Source: Legionella jordanis (GTDB taxonomy: Bacteria > Pseudomonadota > Gammaproteobacteria > Legionellales > Legionellaceae). From it: DNA of 64,000 nt. Both the position numbers and the translations under genes were made by a program. Shown piece after piece: positions 1 through 9,628 of the stretch; within the stretch, counting starts at the first letter, position 1; every line of letters begins with the position of its first letter. Under the pieces are notes generated by a model. The model ran no database searches, was not told the DNA's origin, and worked only from the letters and a program-made list of their open reading frames with translations. The stretch is from NCBI RefSeq assembly GCF_900637635.1, contig NZ_LR134383.1, forward strand, positions 950,501 to 1,014,500. The letters are read 5' to 3'.

Positions 1-1743
1 GACAACATCCCTCAAATTATATCCACTGGCCAGGCCAGTGCAAAACCTCAGGTAATGTCCACGCCAGCGCCCCAAGTGACGTCTATTCCTTCGCTCGCCC
101 CAGTACCTCAAGTTGTACCTGCAACTCAAGGTATACCTAGCTTGGGAACTCCTCTGCCAGTACAAACTATACTTTCGCCAGGTCTTTCAGGCGCAGCCAC
201 TGAAAAATTAAAGGAGAGCCCCCGTGTTGCTAAATCTCCCGCGCAAGTTTCAGGCAATCTACCTTCTTTAAGCCTCCTGGACAAAGGCATTCAAGGCAAG
301 CCTATGGGAGGTTATAGTTCCCAGGAGCTCGAAAATGTATCCCGTGAAGTCGAACAGCATCTTTTGGATTTTGGTATTCAGGCTGATGTGGTTGCTGTCC
401 ACCCAGGCCCTGTGATTACCCGCTTCGAATTGCAGCTGGCAGCCGGCATTAAGGTCAGTAAGCTCTCGGCCTTGGCCAAAGATTTGGCTCGCTCTTTATC
501 TGTCATTAGTGTTCGCGTGGTAGAAGTCATACCTGGAAAAACGGTGGTAGGGCTGGAATTGCCAAATCAGCAGCGTAATATGGTGCGCTTGTCTGAGGTT
601 TTATCAGCTGATGTGTATCAACAGGCGCATTCTCCTTTGACTTTGGCGCTTGGCGTGGATATTGCCGGACATCCCATGGTAGTTGATTTGGCAAAAATGC
701 CTCATCTTTTGGTGGCAGGGACAACCGGATCAGGTAAGTCGGTGGGCATTAATGCCATGATTTTGAGTATTCTTTTCAAATCAAAACCGGAAGAAGTGCG
801 CCTGATTATGGTTGATCCAAAAATGCTTGAATTGTCAATTTACGATGGCATTCCGCACTTATTAACACCGGTAGTGACCGACATGAAAGAGGCGGCCAGT
901 GCCCTTCGCTGGTGCGTGGGTGAAATGGAGCGGCGTTATCGTTTGATGGCTGCCCTGGGGGTGCGTAATCTTGCTGGCTTCAACAGTAAGCTGGCAGAAG
1001 CAAATGAACGAGGCGAGCCCATAACGGACCCATTATGGAAGCCTGGAAGTTCCATGGAAGAGGAAGCCCCTGTTCTGCAATCTCTGCCTTATATAGTGGT
1101 CATCATTGATGAATTAGCAGATATGATGATGGTTGTAGGTAAAAAAGTTGAGCAGTTAATTGCACGCATTGCACAAAAGGCAAGAGCCGCAGGTATTCAT
1201 TTGATTTTGGCCACCCAAAGACCTTCTGTGGATGTATTAACGGGTTTGATTAAATCCAATATACCAACCAGAATTTCTTTTCAGGTCTCATCTAAAATTG
1301 ATTCTCGCACCATCCTTGATCAACAAGGCGCAGAACAGCTGTTAGGCCATGGGGACATGCTTTATCTTGCTCCTGGAAGTGGTGCCCCCTTAAGGGTCCA
1401 TGGTGCCTTCGTGGATGATAAGGAAGTCCATCGCATAACTGATGACTGGCGAGCTCGTGGAGAACCTGAGTACATCGATGACATTACCAGCCTAAGTGAA
1501 GGTTCTGAAGGTGGTTTTGGTGAAGAAAGCCAAAACACTGAAGAAGCTGACCCCTTGTACGATCAAGCGGTTGAATTTGTAATCCAAACTCGAAAGGCCA
1601 GCATTTCGGCTGTTCAACGCCGTTTTAAAATTGGCTATAACCGAGCTGCTCGTCTTGTTGAAGAAATGGAACGAACCGGCATCGTTGGACCATTGGATGG
1701 TGGATTTCGTGATGTACTGGTTAATACTATTACTGAGGATTAA
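1..1743 (+). CDS. ftsK: DNA translocase FtsK, 3' part (N-terminus outside the window)
   Basis: The reading frame is open from base 1, so this is the linker and motor portion of FtsK; the N-terminal membrane domain lies upstream of the window. FtsK is a septal hexameric ATPase that pumps chromosomal DNA through the closing septum and activates XerCD at dif. Numbering from the ATG at 55, a Pro/Gln-rich linker covers residues 1-70. Walker A (GTTGSGKS) is near 222-229 and Walker B ([11 protein letters not shown]) near 349-359. A winged-helix gamma domain that reads KOPS sites occupies about 500-560 (ending in GFRDVLV). The stop is followed after 2 nt by lolA, and the order ftsK-lolA-rarA is the usual gammaproteobacterial one. 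The ATG at 55 should not be taken as the true start. Confidence 0.95.
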   Translation, partial: DNIPQIISTGQASAKPQVMSTPAPQVTSIPSLAPVPQVVPATQGIPSLGTPLPVQTILSPGLSGAATEKLKESPRVAKSPAQVSGNLPSLSLLDKGIQGKPMGGYSSQELENVSREVEQHLLDFGIQADVVAVHPGPVITRFELQLAAGIKVSKLSALAKDLARSLSVISVRVVEVIPGKTVVGLELPNQQRNMVRLSEVLSADVYQQAHSPLTLALGVDIAGHPMVVDLAKMPHLLVAGTTGSGKSVGINAMILSILFKSKPEEVRLIMVDPKMLELSIYDGIPHLLTPVVTDMKEAASALRWCVGEMERRYRLMAALGVRNLAGFNSKLAEANERGEPITDPLWKPGSSMEEEAPVLQSLPYIVVIIDELADMMMVVGKKVEQLIARIAQKARAAGIHLILATQRPSVDVLTGLIKSNIPTRISFQVSSKIDSRTILDQQGAEQLLGHGDMLYLAPGSGAPLRVHGAFVDDKEVHRITDDWRARGEPEYIDDITSLSEGSEGGFGEESQNTEEADPLYDQAVEFVIQTRKASISAVQRRFKIGYNRAARLVEEMERTGIVGPLDGGFRDVLVNTITED

Positions 1744-1745
1744 TT

Positions 1746-2354
1746 ATGAAAAAACTAGCCTTACTCCTGTCGCTGTTATTTAGCAGCATGGCATTTAGTG
1801 ATTCCGCAGGGGATGTGTTGCAAAACAAGCTCAATCAAATTCGAAGCCTGAGTGCCAATTTTGTTCAGGTCGTTAAGTCAAAACAAAAAGAATTGTCAAG
1901 ATCCACAGGAACAATGGCTCTGGAAAGACCTGGGCGATTTCGTTGGCAGACCAAAGATCCTATGGAGCAACTCGTGGTAGCGGACGGGGAGCAATTGTGG
2001 GTATACGATGTTGATTTGGAGCAAGTGACGGTTAAAAAACAGGAAAAAGGAGTAGGCGGTACGGCAGCTTTGTTTTTGAGTGGCTATAATGACACGGTGA
2101 CAAGAGATTTTGATGTGAGTGAAGCGACAAAGGGTAATACTCAGGTCTATGATTTACGTTCCAAATCAAATAAAGCCAACTTTGAAAGAGTCAAATTAAT
2201 TTTTGTAGCCGGAGTCCTAAATGGCATTGAAATGTATGACCAATTGGGGCAACACACCATAGTTAATTTGAAAAATGTAAAAACCAATCCCAAACTGACA
2301 TCAAATTTATTTAAGTTCAAACCACCAAAAGGAACGGATGTGGTTCAACAATGA
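1746..2354 (+). CDS. lolA: Outer-membrane lipoprotein carrier protein LolA
   Basis: This periplasmic chaperone takes lipoproteins from the LolCDE transporter and hands them to LolB at the outer membrane. The 202-residue product has a clear Sec signal peptide (residues 1-18, MKKLALLLSLLFSSMAFS, cleavage probably before Asp19). It carries the LolA/LolB-type half-barrel sequence, including LERPGRFRWQTKDPMEQLVVADGEQ-type text around residues 58-83. Length fits the family. It starts 2 nt after ftsK and its end overlaps the start assigned to rarA, so the three genes are probably co-transcribed. The family call rests on sequence pattern plus conserved position. Confidence 0.94.
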   Translation: MKKLALLLSLLFSSMAFSDSAGDVLQNKLNQIRSLSANFVQVVKSKQKELSRSTGTMALERPGRFRWQTKDPMEQLVVADGEQLWVYDVDLEQVTVKKQEKGVGGTAALFLSGYNDTVTRDFDVSEATKGNTQVYDLRSKSNKANFERVKLIFVAGVLNGIEMYDQLGQHTIVNLKNVKTNPKLTSNLFKFKPPKGTDVVQQ

Positions 2355-3666
2355 GTTTCAACACATGCAATCAAGAACGCCATTGGCCGAGGTGCTCCGG
2401 CCATCGCATTGGAATGAGGTCATCGGCCAAGATCATTTATTAGGAGCCGGCAAACCATTAAGAGTAGCTTTTGAATCAGGACAACCTCATTCCATGATTC
2501 TCTGGGGGCCTCCGGGTGTAGGTAAAACAACTCTGGCCAGATTAAGTGCTAAAGCATTTGATTGCGAATGGATCGCACTCTCGGCTGTGCTTTCAGGGGT
2601 CAAAGACATTCGTGCCGCTATTGATGAAGCAAAGCACAATTTGGAACAAAACCGTCATACCATATTATTTGTTGATGAAATACATCGTTTTAACAAAGCT
2701 CAACAGGATGCGCTTTTACCGTTCACTGAATCAGGATTGATCACAATCATCGGCGCCACGACTGAAAATCCATCCTTTGAAGTCATTTCTGCACTTTTAT
2801 CGCGGGCACAAGTTTATGTGTTAAAAGCATTAAATGAGGCGAACTTGCGGGAGTTGCTGCAACGAGCCAATGAAAAGTTGTTAAGCCATTTGCATTTCAA
2901 TGAAGAAGCAACCCGGCAGTTGCTTGCATACGCTGATGGCGATGCGCGTCGATTACTGAATCTGTTAGAACAGGTTAATACCGCTGCCAAGGTGCAGGGA
3001 AGTATGGAAGTGACGCAAGAGCTCATTCAAGATGCCCTGAGCCCCGCCAACCGTCGTTTCGACAAAGGGGGTGAACACTTTTATGATCAAATTTCAGCTT
3101 TGCATAAATCCGTTCGTGGCTCTCATCCCAATGCAGCACTTTATTGGTTGTGTCGCATGCTGGATGGCGGTGTTGACCCACTCTATTTGGTACGTCGTAT
3201 TATTCGTATGGCGTGGGAAGACATTGGCTTGGCCGATCCCAGGGCGATGCAATTGGCGAACGAAGCGGCGGCAACTTATGAACGTCTAGGCTCTCCTGAA
3301 GGCGAGTTGGCTTTAGCTCAAGCCGTTATCTATTTGGCAGTTGCTCCAAAAAGCAATGCTGGATACAAAGCTTTTAATGAGGCTATGGCCTTTGTTAATC
3401 ATGATAAATCCAGGGAGGTGCCTTTGCATCTTCGCAATGCGCCAACACGATTAATGAAGGAACTAGGCTATGGCCGAAAATATCGATATGCTCATGATGA
3501 GCCGCATGCTTACGCCGCAGGAGAAACCTACCTTCCTGAAGGTATGAAAGAACACAAGTGGTATCAACCCACTACCAGAGGGTTGGAAGGGAAGATTTCT
3601 GAGAAATTGGACTTTCTAAACAATCTGGATTTAGAGGCCAACAAAAATAACCCCTCCAAGAACTAG
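2338..3666 (+). CDS. rarA: Replication-associated recombination protein A (AAA+ ATPase)
   Basis: RarA/MgsA belongs to the clamp-loader-like AAA+ ATPases that act at stalled replication forks with SSB. Seen here: Walker A GPPGVGKT at residues 57-64, Walker B ILFVDEIH at 109-116, followed by a sensor region ([12 protein letters not shown]) and the C-terminal tetramerisation part ([21 protein letters not shown]). Length 442 aa is normal. The assigned ATG lies inside the last codons of lolA (17-nt overlap). A second in-frame ATG at 2365 ([10 protein letters not shown]) is also possible, since family members differ in the first ten residues. The gene closes the ftsK-lolA-rarA block. Confidence 0.93.
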   Translation: MWFNNEFQHMQSRTPLAEVLRPSHWNEVIGQDHLLGAGKPLRVAFESGQPHSMILWGPPGVGKTTLARLSAKAFDCEWIALSAVLSGVKDIRAAIDEAKHNLEQNRHTILFVDEIHRFNKAQQDALLPFTESGLITIIGATTENPSFEVISALLSRAQVYVLKALNEANLRELLQRANEKLLSHLHFNEEATRQLLAYADGDARRLLNLLEQVNTAAKVQGSMEVTQELIQDALSPANRRFDKGGEHFYDQISALHKSVRGSHPNAALYWLCRMLDGGVDPLYLVRRIIRMAWEDIGLADPRAMQLANEAAATYERLGSPEGELALAQAVIYLAVAPKSNAGYKAFNEAMAFVNHDKSREVPLHLRNAPTRLMKELGYGRKYRYAHDEPHAYAAGETYLPEGMKEHKWYQPTTRGLEGKISEKLDFLNNLDLEANKNNPSKN

Positions 3667-3715
3667 GGTTATACAATAACTTATGTTAAGTTATGCTTCT
3701 GAAAAAGATTAGCCT

Positions 3716-3729
3716 CTCGATTAATCGAG
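3716..3729. promoter_or_regulatory. Perfect 14-bp palindrome upstream of the polyketide synthase gene
   Basis: CTCGATTAATCGAG is fully self-complementary and sits 22 bp before the start codon of the type III polyketide synthase gene (3752). It is too short and lacks the U-tract of a terminator, so an operator for a dimeric repressor is the more natural reading. No regulator gene is adjacent. The operator role is inference. Confidence 0.45.
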
Positions 3730-3751
3730 TGGATGCGTAAAAGGATTTAAG

Positions 3752-4855
3752 ATGCAATCCGCCATTACTGCAATAGGACTTGCAACCCCCCCATACAAGA
3801 GAAGCCAGCATGAGATTGCTGAGCTCATTTGTAATGGCTTTGAAATGACTTCAGCAGAAAGGAGATTGGTAAAGGCCATTTATAAATCCTGTGGAATTGA
3901 GCAAAGACACAGCGTGTTGAGTGATTATTGCAAATCCTCCGGGGAATTTGAGTTTTTTCCCAATGCATTCAATGAGCCATTACCCAGCACGGCCAAGCGC
4001 ATGCGAATTTATAAAGAACATGCCTTAAAATTGGCTTTATCCGCCATCGAGCAATGCCTGCAACAAATTAAATCATTCAATAAGCAAGACATCAGCCACG
4101 TAATTACCGTCAGTTGCACAGGTATGTATGCTCCAGGTTTGGATATCGAAATTGTGCAGGAGCTAGGTCTTAATTCCACTTCAAGGCGCACCGCTATTAA
4201 TTTTATGGGTTGCTATGGGGCATTCAATGCTTTGAAAATCGCAGACAGCATCTGTCAAAGCAATGAAAATGCAAGTGTGCTTATCGTTTGCGTTGAAATA
4301 TGCACGATTCACTTCCAGAAAAACCAGGAAACAAAAAACATTATTTCAAACGCAATTTTTGCCGATGGAGCGGCGGCAGCACTTATCCAAAGAAAACAAG
4401 GTAACAACAGTCTTCAATTAGAAGCTTTCCATTGCGATTTGATGCCTCAAACCAAGCAAGAAATGGCTTGGCATATTGCTGATTTTGGTTTTGATATTGA
4501 TTTAAGTGTTTATGTCCCAGACGTGATTCGCTCAGGAATTTCAGTGTTTGTTAATAATTTGCTAAACAAAGCCAATTCGTCATTTCATGATATAGATTAT
4601 TATGCAATTCATCCAGGCGGAATTAAAATCCTTCAGGCTTGTGAGCAAGCGCTTAACATCACCGAAAAGGACAATGAACATTCCTATGCAGTGCTTCGTG
4701 AATTTGGCAACATGTCCTCATCAACCATTCTGTTTGTGTTAAAGCGCTTATGGGAATGTTTAAGCAACAAGGATAATCAAAAAACAATATTTAGCTGTGC
4801 CTTTGGTCCCGGCCTCACCCTTGAATCCATGTTATTAAGGGTGAGTTACTGCTAG
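3752..4855 (+). CDS. Type III polyketide synthase (chalcone/stilbene synthase family)
   Basis: These homodimeric ketosynthases extend a CoA-bound starter with malonyl-CoA units to make alkyl-pyrones, resorcinols or chalcone-like products. The catalytic triad is visible: Cys154 in NFMGCYGAFNALK, His287 in YAIHPGG and Asn320 in EFGNMSSST. The C-terminal family signature appears as FGPGLTLE. At 367 aa the length is that of bacterial members. The start is supported by AAGGAT 8-9 nt upstream. No methyltransferase, oxidase or CoA ligase sits next to it, so the substrate cannot be read from context. It is flanked by rarA and a convergent giant gene. Product chemistry is unknown. Confidence 0.9.
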   Translation: MQSAITAIGLATPPYKRSQHEIAELICNGFEMTSAERRLVKAIYKSCGIEQRHSVLSDYCKSSGEFEFFPNAFNEPLPSTAKRMRIYKEHALKLALSAIEQCLQQIKSFNKQDISHVITVSCTGMYAPGLDIEIVQELGLNSTSRRTAINFMGCYGAFNALKIADSICQSNENASVLIVCVEICTIHFQKNQETKNIISNAIFADGAAAALIQRKQGNNSLQLEAFHCDLMPQTKQEMAWHIADFGFDIDLSVYVPDVIRSGISVFVNNLLNKANSSFHDIDYYAIHPGGIKILQACEQALNITEKDNEHSYAVLREFGNMSSSTILFVLKRLWECLSNKDNQKTIFSCAFGPGLTLESMLLRVSYC

Positions 4856-4877
4856 AAAAATTATCTAACTTGTTGCA

Positions 4878-7800
4878 TTAAATAATTGTCTTCATGTCGC
4901 TCAAGTCTGCGCTTTCAGTTTCCTTCTCCTTATTGGCAGGCTTGAATAATCTTAAATTTGCCCCTAAGACTTCCTTCTCTTTAACCTGCTCCGGAATCAC
5001 CTCGGCGGTAGAGCCAGTGGGTGTTGGGGTTTGCTCATTGAGCTGGTTTGTATTTAATGCTTCCTTTTCCTCGGGTTCAGCAAAATAGTCTTCAGAAAAT
5101 TGCTGGAGTAAGTCATGATTCCCTTCAAGAAAATGCATGAGTATATTGCGTCCCCGGGGATTTTTGGCTAGCCAAAATAGCAAATTGGTTTTTTCCTTTG
5201 TTTTTCGATCAATGACAGCTTTGTGCAGATCGGCGTTGGTAATACATTTTGAAAAAGCCTCATTGTTGTTAACTAACAGTTCCAGGATGTCTAATCCTTC
5301 TTCAGATTGGGCCAGGGAATGTATGCAAAAAGCACCGGATTCAGTCTCTGTTTCTACTACATTTGTCCAGGCCAAAAGAGGGATTTCTTTGAGGTAATCT
5401 GGTTTTAACTCGAACAATGTCTTAAGGAAAGCAATGCCATCCTTAGTGCTGCTTAGAATTTGTAGGGCAGTAAAATTGAATCCAACTTTAACGGATAAAG
5501 TGATTGGTTTCGCCAGATCCTGAGCAGGAAGAAACTGTACAAAGGAATGATCTTGACGAATTTTTTCATGCAGCGCAATCCGCCCGACAAATGTTAAAAT
5601 CATAATATAATAAGGTGTAGCAGATTGTGCCCCTTTGACAGCAAGCAGGCGAACCGCCTCGATGTTGCGGGAAATAAGCTCATTAATCAGGTGTGGGTAT
5701 TTCGCCGCTATCTCGCTGATTTTGTTTAACCCTTTCTGATTCCGTCCAAGACAGCTTAAAATGCAATTCGGCAGTATGCTTACCTCACTCAAATGAATGT
5801 TTTGTCCAACCAATGTTGATGCGCTAAGTTGTTTTTCGTATTCAGAGTGTAAAAATACATTTAATAAATCACTCTGCTCGTAATGATAGGCAAACCAATA
5901 CAATGGAGAGGTAACTGCAAACATTTTAGCTTCAAGAGTTAATGACTGGACTAAGCTCGTATAGGGTATCTCATTTGGCAAATTGGGGTTTTTTTGAATC
6001 AATACTCTTAAAATATGATGCCCTAGTAAATCTGATGATAGAAAATAAAAAGCTGAAGTGCTGGCGTCTTTCCCAGCAGTTTTTCCACGCAGCTGTATCA
6101 AGCTGTCAATTGAAAAATGTTCACTCAGTCTTTCGTTTAGCTCAAATAATTCCTTGAGCAATTGCCGCCCGTCGGGCTTGGTCGTTAACCAATAAAAAGC
6201 GGAGGTATTTACATTAGATAAGCCGATGTCTTTGAATTCAGCTGATGGTATAACCAGCCTCACCAGATCATCTTGCTTCAGATTTTTGGCTATTGATTTG
6301 TTTAGACCCAATAAATTTTTTAAAACACCGCGTCCTTCCTCAGTCGATGATAACCAGTATAGTGAGGAATCTCCTTGCGTATAATAGCTTTCGATGGTTG
6401 GATCACCTAAATCTTTAGCTGAAATGTAATTGGCCAATTCCGGGTTTATTTTTAATAAATGATTGAGCAAATAGCAGCCATCAGCACTGGTACTTAGCCA
6501 ATACAATGCAGAAGCATCACTGCTGCTTCGCCGAGTCAGTGCATGAGCCAGGCTCTCTGGAGAAATGCAGTACAGGATCTCAGGCTTCAATTCAAATATT
6601 CTTTTCAAGATAAATTGAGTTGAACTGTTCAAAGAAAGCCAATATAAAGCGGAGTTGGCCACTGGTGCACTTGAAAAGATGGAGTTTATCAACTCCTCAA
6701 TGGGTAAATCTGTGATGAGTGATGGATTTACATCAAGCCATTCACTGAGTAAATTCACCCCATAAACACACAGCCAATAAAAAGGGGATGTATTTTCAAA
6801 AATTCCCTTACTCTTGGAAATTTTCATAAAAACCGATGCTGGTACATCTTGCAGCATGGGATTTTGCTTTAATAATAAGTGAAGTAACTTCATTCCGCCG
6901 AAGTGTAAGTCAGCCGTAAAATGCATTAACGGGTAATTGCTGTCCTCATTGTATGAGGTAGTTAGGTCAGCGACGGTGAACTGCTTTGCTAAATTTGAAT
7001 TGTTAGATAGCAACAAAATTAAGATCTCACGCCCGTGGCCTTCTTGCGCCAAAGTCAGAAAAATTGTGCTTTTCGTTTTCCCGTAAGAATATTCTTTAGT
7101 CAAGTCTTTGGCAGAAAAATGCGAAGCCAACTCAGGGATGTAATTCAGTAATTTCCCTAATAATTCTTTTTGAAATAAATTTACCAGAAGAGGTCGGCCA
7201 TCAAAGTCATCTTTTAACCCCTCTGCTATCAAACTGGTAAATTTCGGATGCTGCTGCAATACAGAAGCCAAGAGTCTGATGTTGTCTTCATTTTTAATAA
7301 AATCAATAAACCCGCAGGAATTCTGACTTGCTGAGCGTTTGAATAGATATTCCTTTACCTGGGAATCATTCAGCAATCTTATCAATGTCTTTTTTGAATC
7401 AATTTTTGGCCATCTTAATTCTGTAGTTGCAGCTTTATTCCTGTTAACAGCCTGAGATTTAGCCTGCTTTTTAGTGTTTAACTTAATTTCTCTAGGTTTC
7501 ACCTGGTCTTTAGTGGCTTCCTTATTATTGGCCTCAGCACTTTGCAGTTTCTGCTTTTCAATTTCCCTGGCAATGTCTTCATTGCCACGATCACGCTGTT
7601 TTTGTGCTTCCTGATGCCAGTCTATTTGCGTATCTTGCCCGAGGTTCATTATTGAAGCCGACTCATGATTCACATGAGCTTTTTGCAATAAATTACCGAG
7701 ATGAGCTATGGGTTTTAAATTTTGAACAATAATTAAATGATTTTTTGCCCTGGTAAATGCAGTAAAAATTTTATTAAATAAAGGGCCGTAACTTGCGTTT

Positions 7801-9467
7801 CTTTGTCCCTGTTTTGCTCGATGCACGGGAGCAACAAAATCGTTTTCTTTAAGTTTATCTTTTAGCAATGCATTAATGTGTTTAAATTCTTCTTTATCAA
7901 ATAAACGATATGCAACCACTGTTTTGTACTCAAGCCCTTTAATCTGTTTTGGGGTAAACACCAGAGGCGTTTGAAATAACTGGATGGCTTCTTCTTTAAA
8001 TTCTTTGTAGGTGACTACCACAAGCTCTTTTTGCCGGAGAGTTTGTAAGCTCTCGGTGGATGAGTATTCAAGCCATTCGACAAAACCGGGTTCAGCTTTT
8101 GCGTCTTGAGAGGACGAAATGACTCTGAACTCTTTTTTATCAGCAATTCCTCCCGTGAAACTATTTTTAATATCAATGATTTTATTAGCTAGCTCCACAA
8201 TGCATGGGTGACAACGATAAGTAGCACTTAAAGCAAAATGCTCTGCTTTATAGTGACCCCCGCTGAATGCATGCAATAAATAATCACGTTTTGATTGCTC
8301 ATCTTTTAAACTCTGGTGCGTGTCCATGCAGGCAACAATTTGATATTCTTTGACTAATTTACCCAAATTGTTCAACTCGCAATGGGATAGATCCTGCGCT
8401 TCATCAACCACAATAAAAGAATACAAAGAGTTGACAGTTGTTGAATAAAAACCAGGGTCAATGCGTTGGGTTCCTTCCAAATAGAGCAAATAGGCCCGTG
8501 ACATTTCCCAAAGCCATTGTCTCTGTTCCGTATTGTGAATCAACGATTGCCGCTCACCCAACTTCAGGTATTCTTCTGAAGAGTAAGCAGTAAGAATGCG
8601 CAGCTCCCGATAAATCAGAGAAATTTGTTGCAAAAAATTAGGATTTACTGCGGCAGAATCATTGCGCTTCTTTTGTTTAGCCTTGTATTGTTTAAACCAC
8701 TCTTGAAAATGTGCCTTGCCAACAATTTCTTTCTTTGAAAACTCAAGATCACACTCGCTTAACAGCTCTTGATATGTTCGAAACTGAACCGACTTGGGTG
8801 GAAGATTTTGAGCAACAGGTAATTCCTGCCAACCTGCCTCAAGCGCTTTTTTTAGTGGTTCAGATTGGGTAACGTATAAAATAGGACCATTTTCATAGGC
8901 CAGTTGATTAACTGCTTGTTCCAATAGCGACAGTGCCACACAGGATTTACCGGAGCCGGGCGGACCACTTATCACTGCCGGTAATGTTGCACCTCTTGCT
9001 ACTTGTTGTTCATCATTAAATTCGATATACATCTGGTTGTAATAAGCAATAGGTGCGTATTGGAGGGGAGTGTTGTCAGCAATTTTTTGCTCGGATAAAG
9101 GGACCTCGGTTGTAGCGAGAAAATCTTTCTGCTCAATGTGATTCGTAATTGTCTCGGCATTTTTTTCAAGATAGTTCTTCAAGACTGCAGGTTTCAGGAA
9201 TGGGCATTTGTTATAGTCATGGTTTAACACCACATCCAAAAGAACTAAAAAAGATTGGCCATCTTTGTTCACTGTGGTAAAAATCAGGCGGTCGCTTTTG
9301 TTAACTCGCACACTATAAACACGGTATCCCTGTAACTTTTTTAAATCCAAATCGGCTGATTTATAGTTTCCCTGTACCAGTTTGTTAATGATTTCATGAT
9401 AAGGTGCGAATCGCGAGGCATCGCCTATGATACCCTGCCAATAATAAACTTTACCCACAAAGAACAC
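4878..9467 (-). CDS. RelE-like / superfamily 1 helicase / helical-repeat fusion protein
   Basis: A 1529-residue protein with a GTG start. Residues about 1-90 resemble the RelE/YoeB fold (YSVRVNKSDRLIF, then HDYNKC). A UvrD-like helicase core follows: Walker A GPPGSGKS 168-175, Walker B VVDEAQDLS 353-361, ATYRCHP 415-421, GLEYKTVVAYR 511-521, and motif VI FTAFTRAKNHL 568-578. A Lys/Glu-rich linker (about 610-690) leads to roughly ten repeats of about 48 residues. Their core reads SALYWLS..-G--LL..L-NP.L...I, with aromatic cores near 897, 942, 989, 1037, 1092, 1141 and 1190. The last 65 residues are Glu-rich, like the E-block of Dot/Icm substrates. Function is unknown: it may be an effector, a toxin-like RNA enzyme or a defence helicase. 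The helicase call is firm; the RelE and effector readings are inference. Confidence 0.82.
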   Translation of the reverse strand: MFFVGKVYYWQGIIGDASRFAPYHEIINKLVQGNYKSADLDLKKLQGYRVYSVRVNKSDRLIFTTVNKDGQSFLVLLDVVLNHDYNKCPFLKPAVLKNYLEKNAETITNHIEQKDFLATTEVPLSEQKIADNTPLQYAPIAYYNQMYIEFNDEQQVARGATLPAVISGPPGSGKSCVALSLLEQAVNQLAYENGPILYVTQSEPLKKALEAGWQELPVAQNLPPKSVQFRTYQELLSECDLEFSKKEIVGKAHFQEWFKQYKAKQKKRNDSAAVNPNFLQQISLIYRELRILTAYSSEEYLKLGERQSLIHNTEQRQWLWEMSRAYLLYLEGTQRIDPGFYSTTVNSLYSFIVVDEAQDLSHCELNNLGKLVKEYQIVACMDTHQSLKDEQSKRDYLLHAFSGGHYKAEHFALSATYRCHPCIVELANKIIDIKNSFTGGIADKKEFRVISSSQDAKAEPGFVEWLEYSSTESLQTLRQKELVVVTYKEFKEEAIQLFQTPLVFTPKQIKGLEYKTVVAYRLFDKEEFKHINALLKDKLKENDFVAPVHRAKQGQRNASYGPLFNKIFTAFTRAKNHLIIVQNLKPIAHLGNLLQKAHVNHESASIMNLGQDTQIDWHQEAQKQRDRGNEDIAREIEKQKLQSAEANNKEATKDQVKPREIKLNTKKQAKSQAVNRNKAATTELRWPKIDSKKTLIRLLNDSQVKEYLFKRSASQNSCGFIDFIKNEDNIRLLASVLQQHPKFTSLIAEGLKDDFDGRPLLVNLFQKELLGKLLNYIPELASHFSAKDLTKEYSYGKTKSTIFLTLAQEGHGREILILLLSNNSNLAKQFTVADLTTSYNEDSNYPLMHFTADLHFGGMKLLHLLLKQNPMLQDVPASVFMKISKSKGIFENTSPFYWLCVYGVNLLSEWLDVNPSLITDLPIEELINSIFSSAPVANSALYWLSLNSSTQFILKRIFELKPEILYCISPESLAHALTRRSSSDASALYWLSTSADGCYLLNHLLKINPELANYISAKDLGDPTIESYYTQGDSSLYWLSSTEEGRGVLKNLLGLNKSIAKNLKQDDLVRLVIPSAEFKDIGLSNVNTSAFYWLTTKPDGRQLLKELFELNERLSEHFSIDSLIQLRGKTAGKDASTSAFYFLSSDLLGHHILRVLIQKNPNLPNEIPYTSLVQSLTLEAKMFAVTSPLYWFAYHYEQSDLLNVFLHSEYEKQLSASTLVGQNIHLSEVSILPNCILSCLGRNQKGLNKISEIAAKYPHLINELISRNIEAVRLLAVKGAQSATPYYIMILTFVGRIALHEKIRQDHSFVQFLPAQDLAKPITLSVKVGFNFTALQILSSTKDGIAFLKTLFELKPDYLKEIPLLAWTNVVETETESGAFCIHSLAQSEEGLDILELLVNNNEAFSKCITNADLHKAVIDRKTKEKTNLLFWLAKNPRGRNILMHFLEGNHDLLQQFSEDYFAEPEEKEALNTNQLNEQTPTPTGSTAEVIPEQVKEKEVLGANLRLFKPANKEKETESADLSDMKTII

Positions 9468-9520
9468 TCACTTTAGCGCAAAAAGTGATTAATTTTAACT
9501 CTAAAAGGACAAAAAATGGA

Positions 9521-9536
9521 TGGGTAAAATTACCCA
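9521..9536. promoter_or_regulatory. Inverted repeat upstream of the helicase fusion gene
   Basis: TGGGTAAAATTACCCA has 7-bp perfect arms around an AA centre and lies 53 bp upstream of the GTG start at 9467, in the only upstream region of that gene. An operator is a reasonable guess; nothing shows which protein would bind. Confidence 0.35.
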
Positions 9537-9628
9537 GGGACTATTTTGAGCTTGTTAAATTGTTCTTTCAATGAAAAAAATATATATTTTCCAAGCAAAT
9601 AAACGACAAACAGATTATCAGTAGCCAG

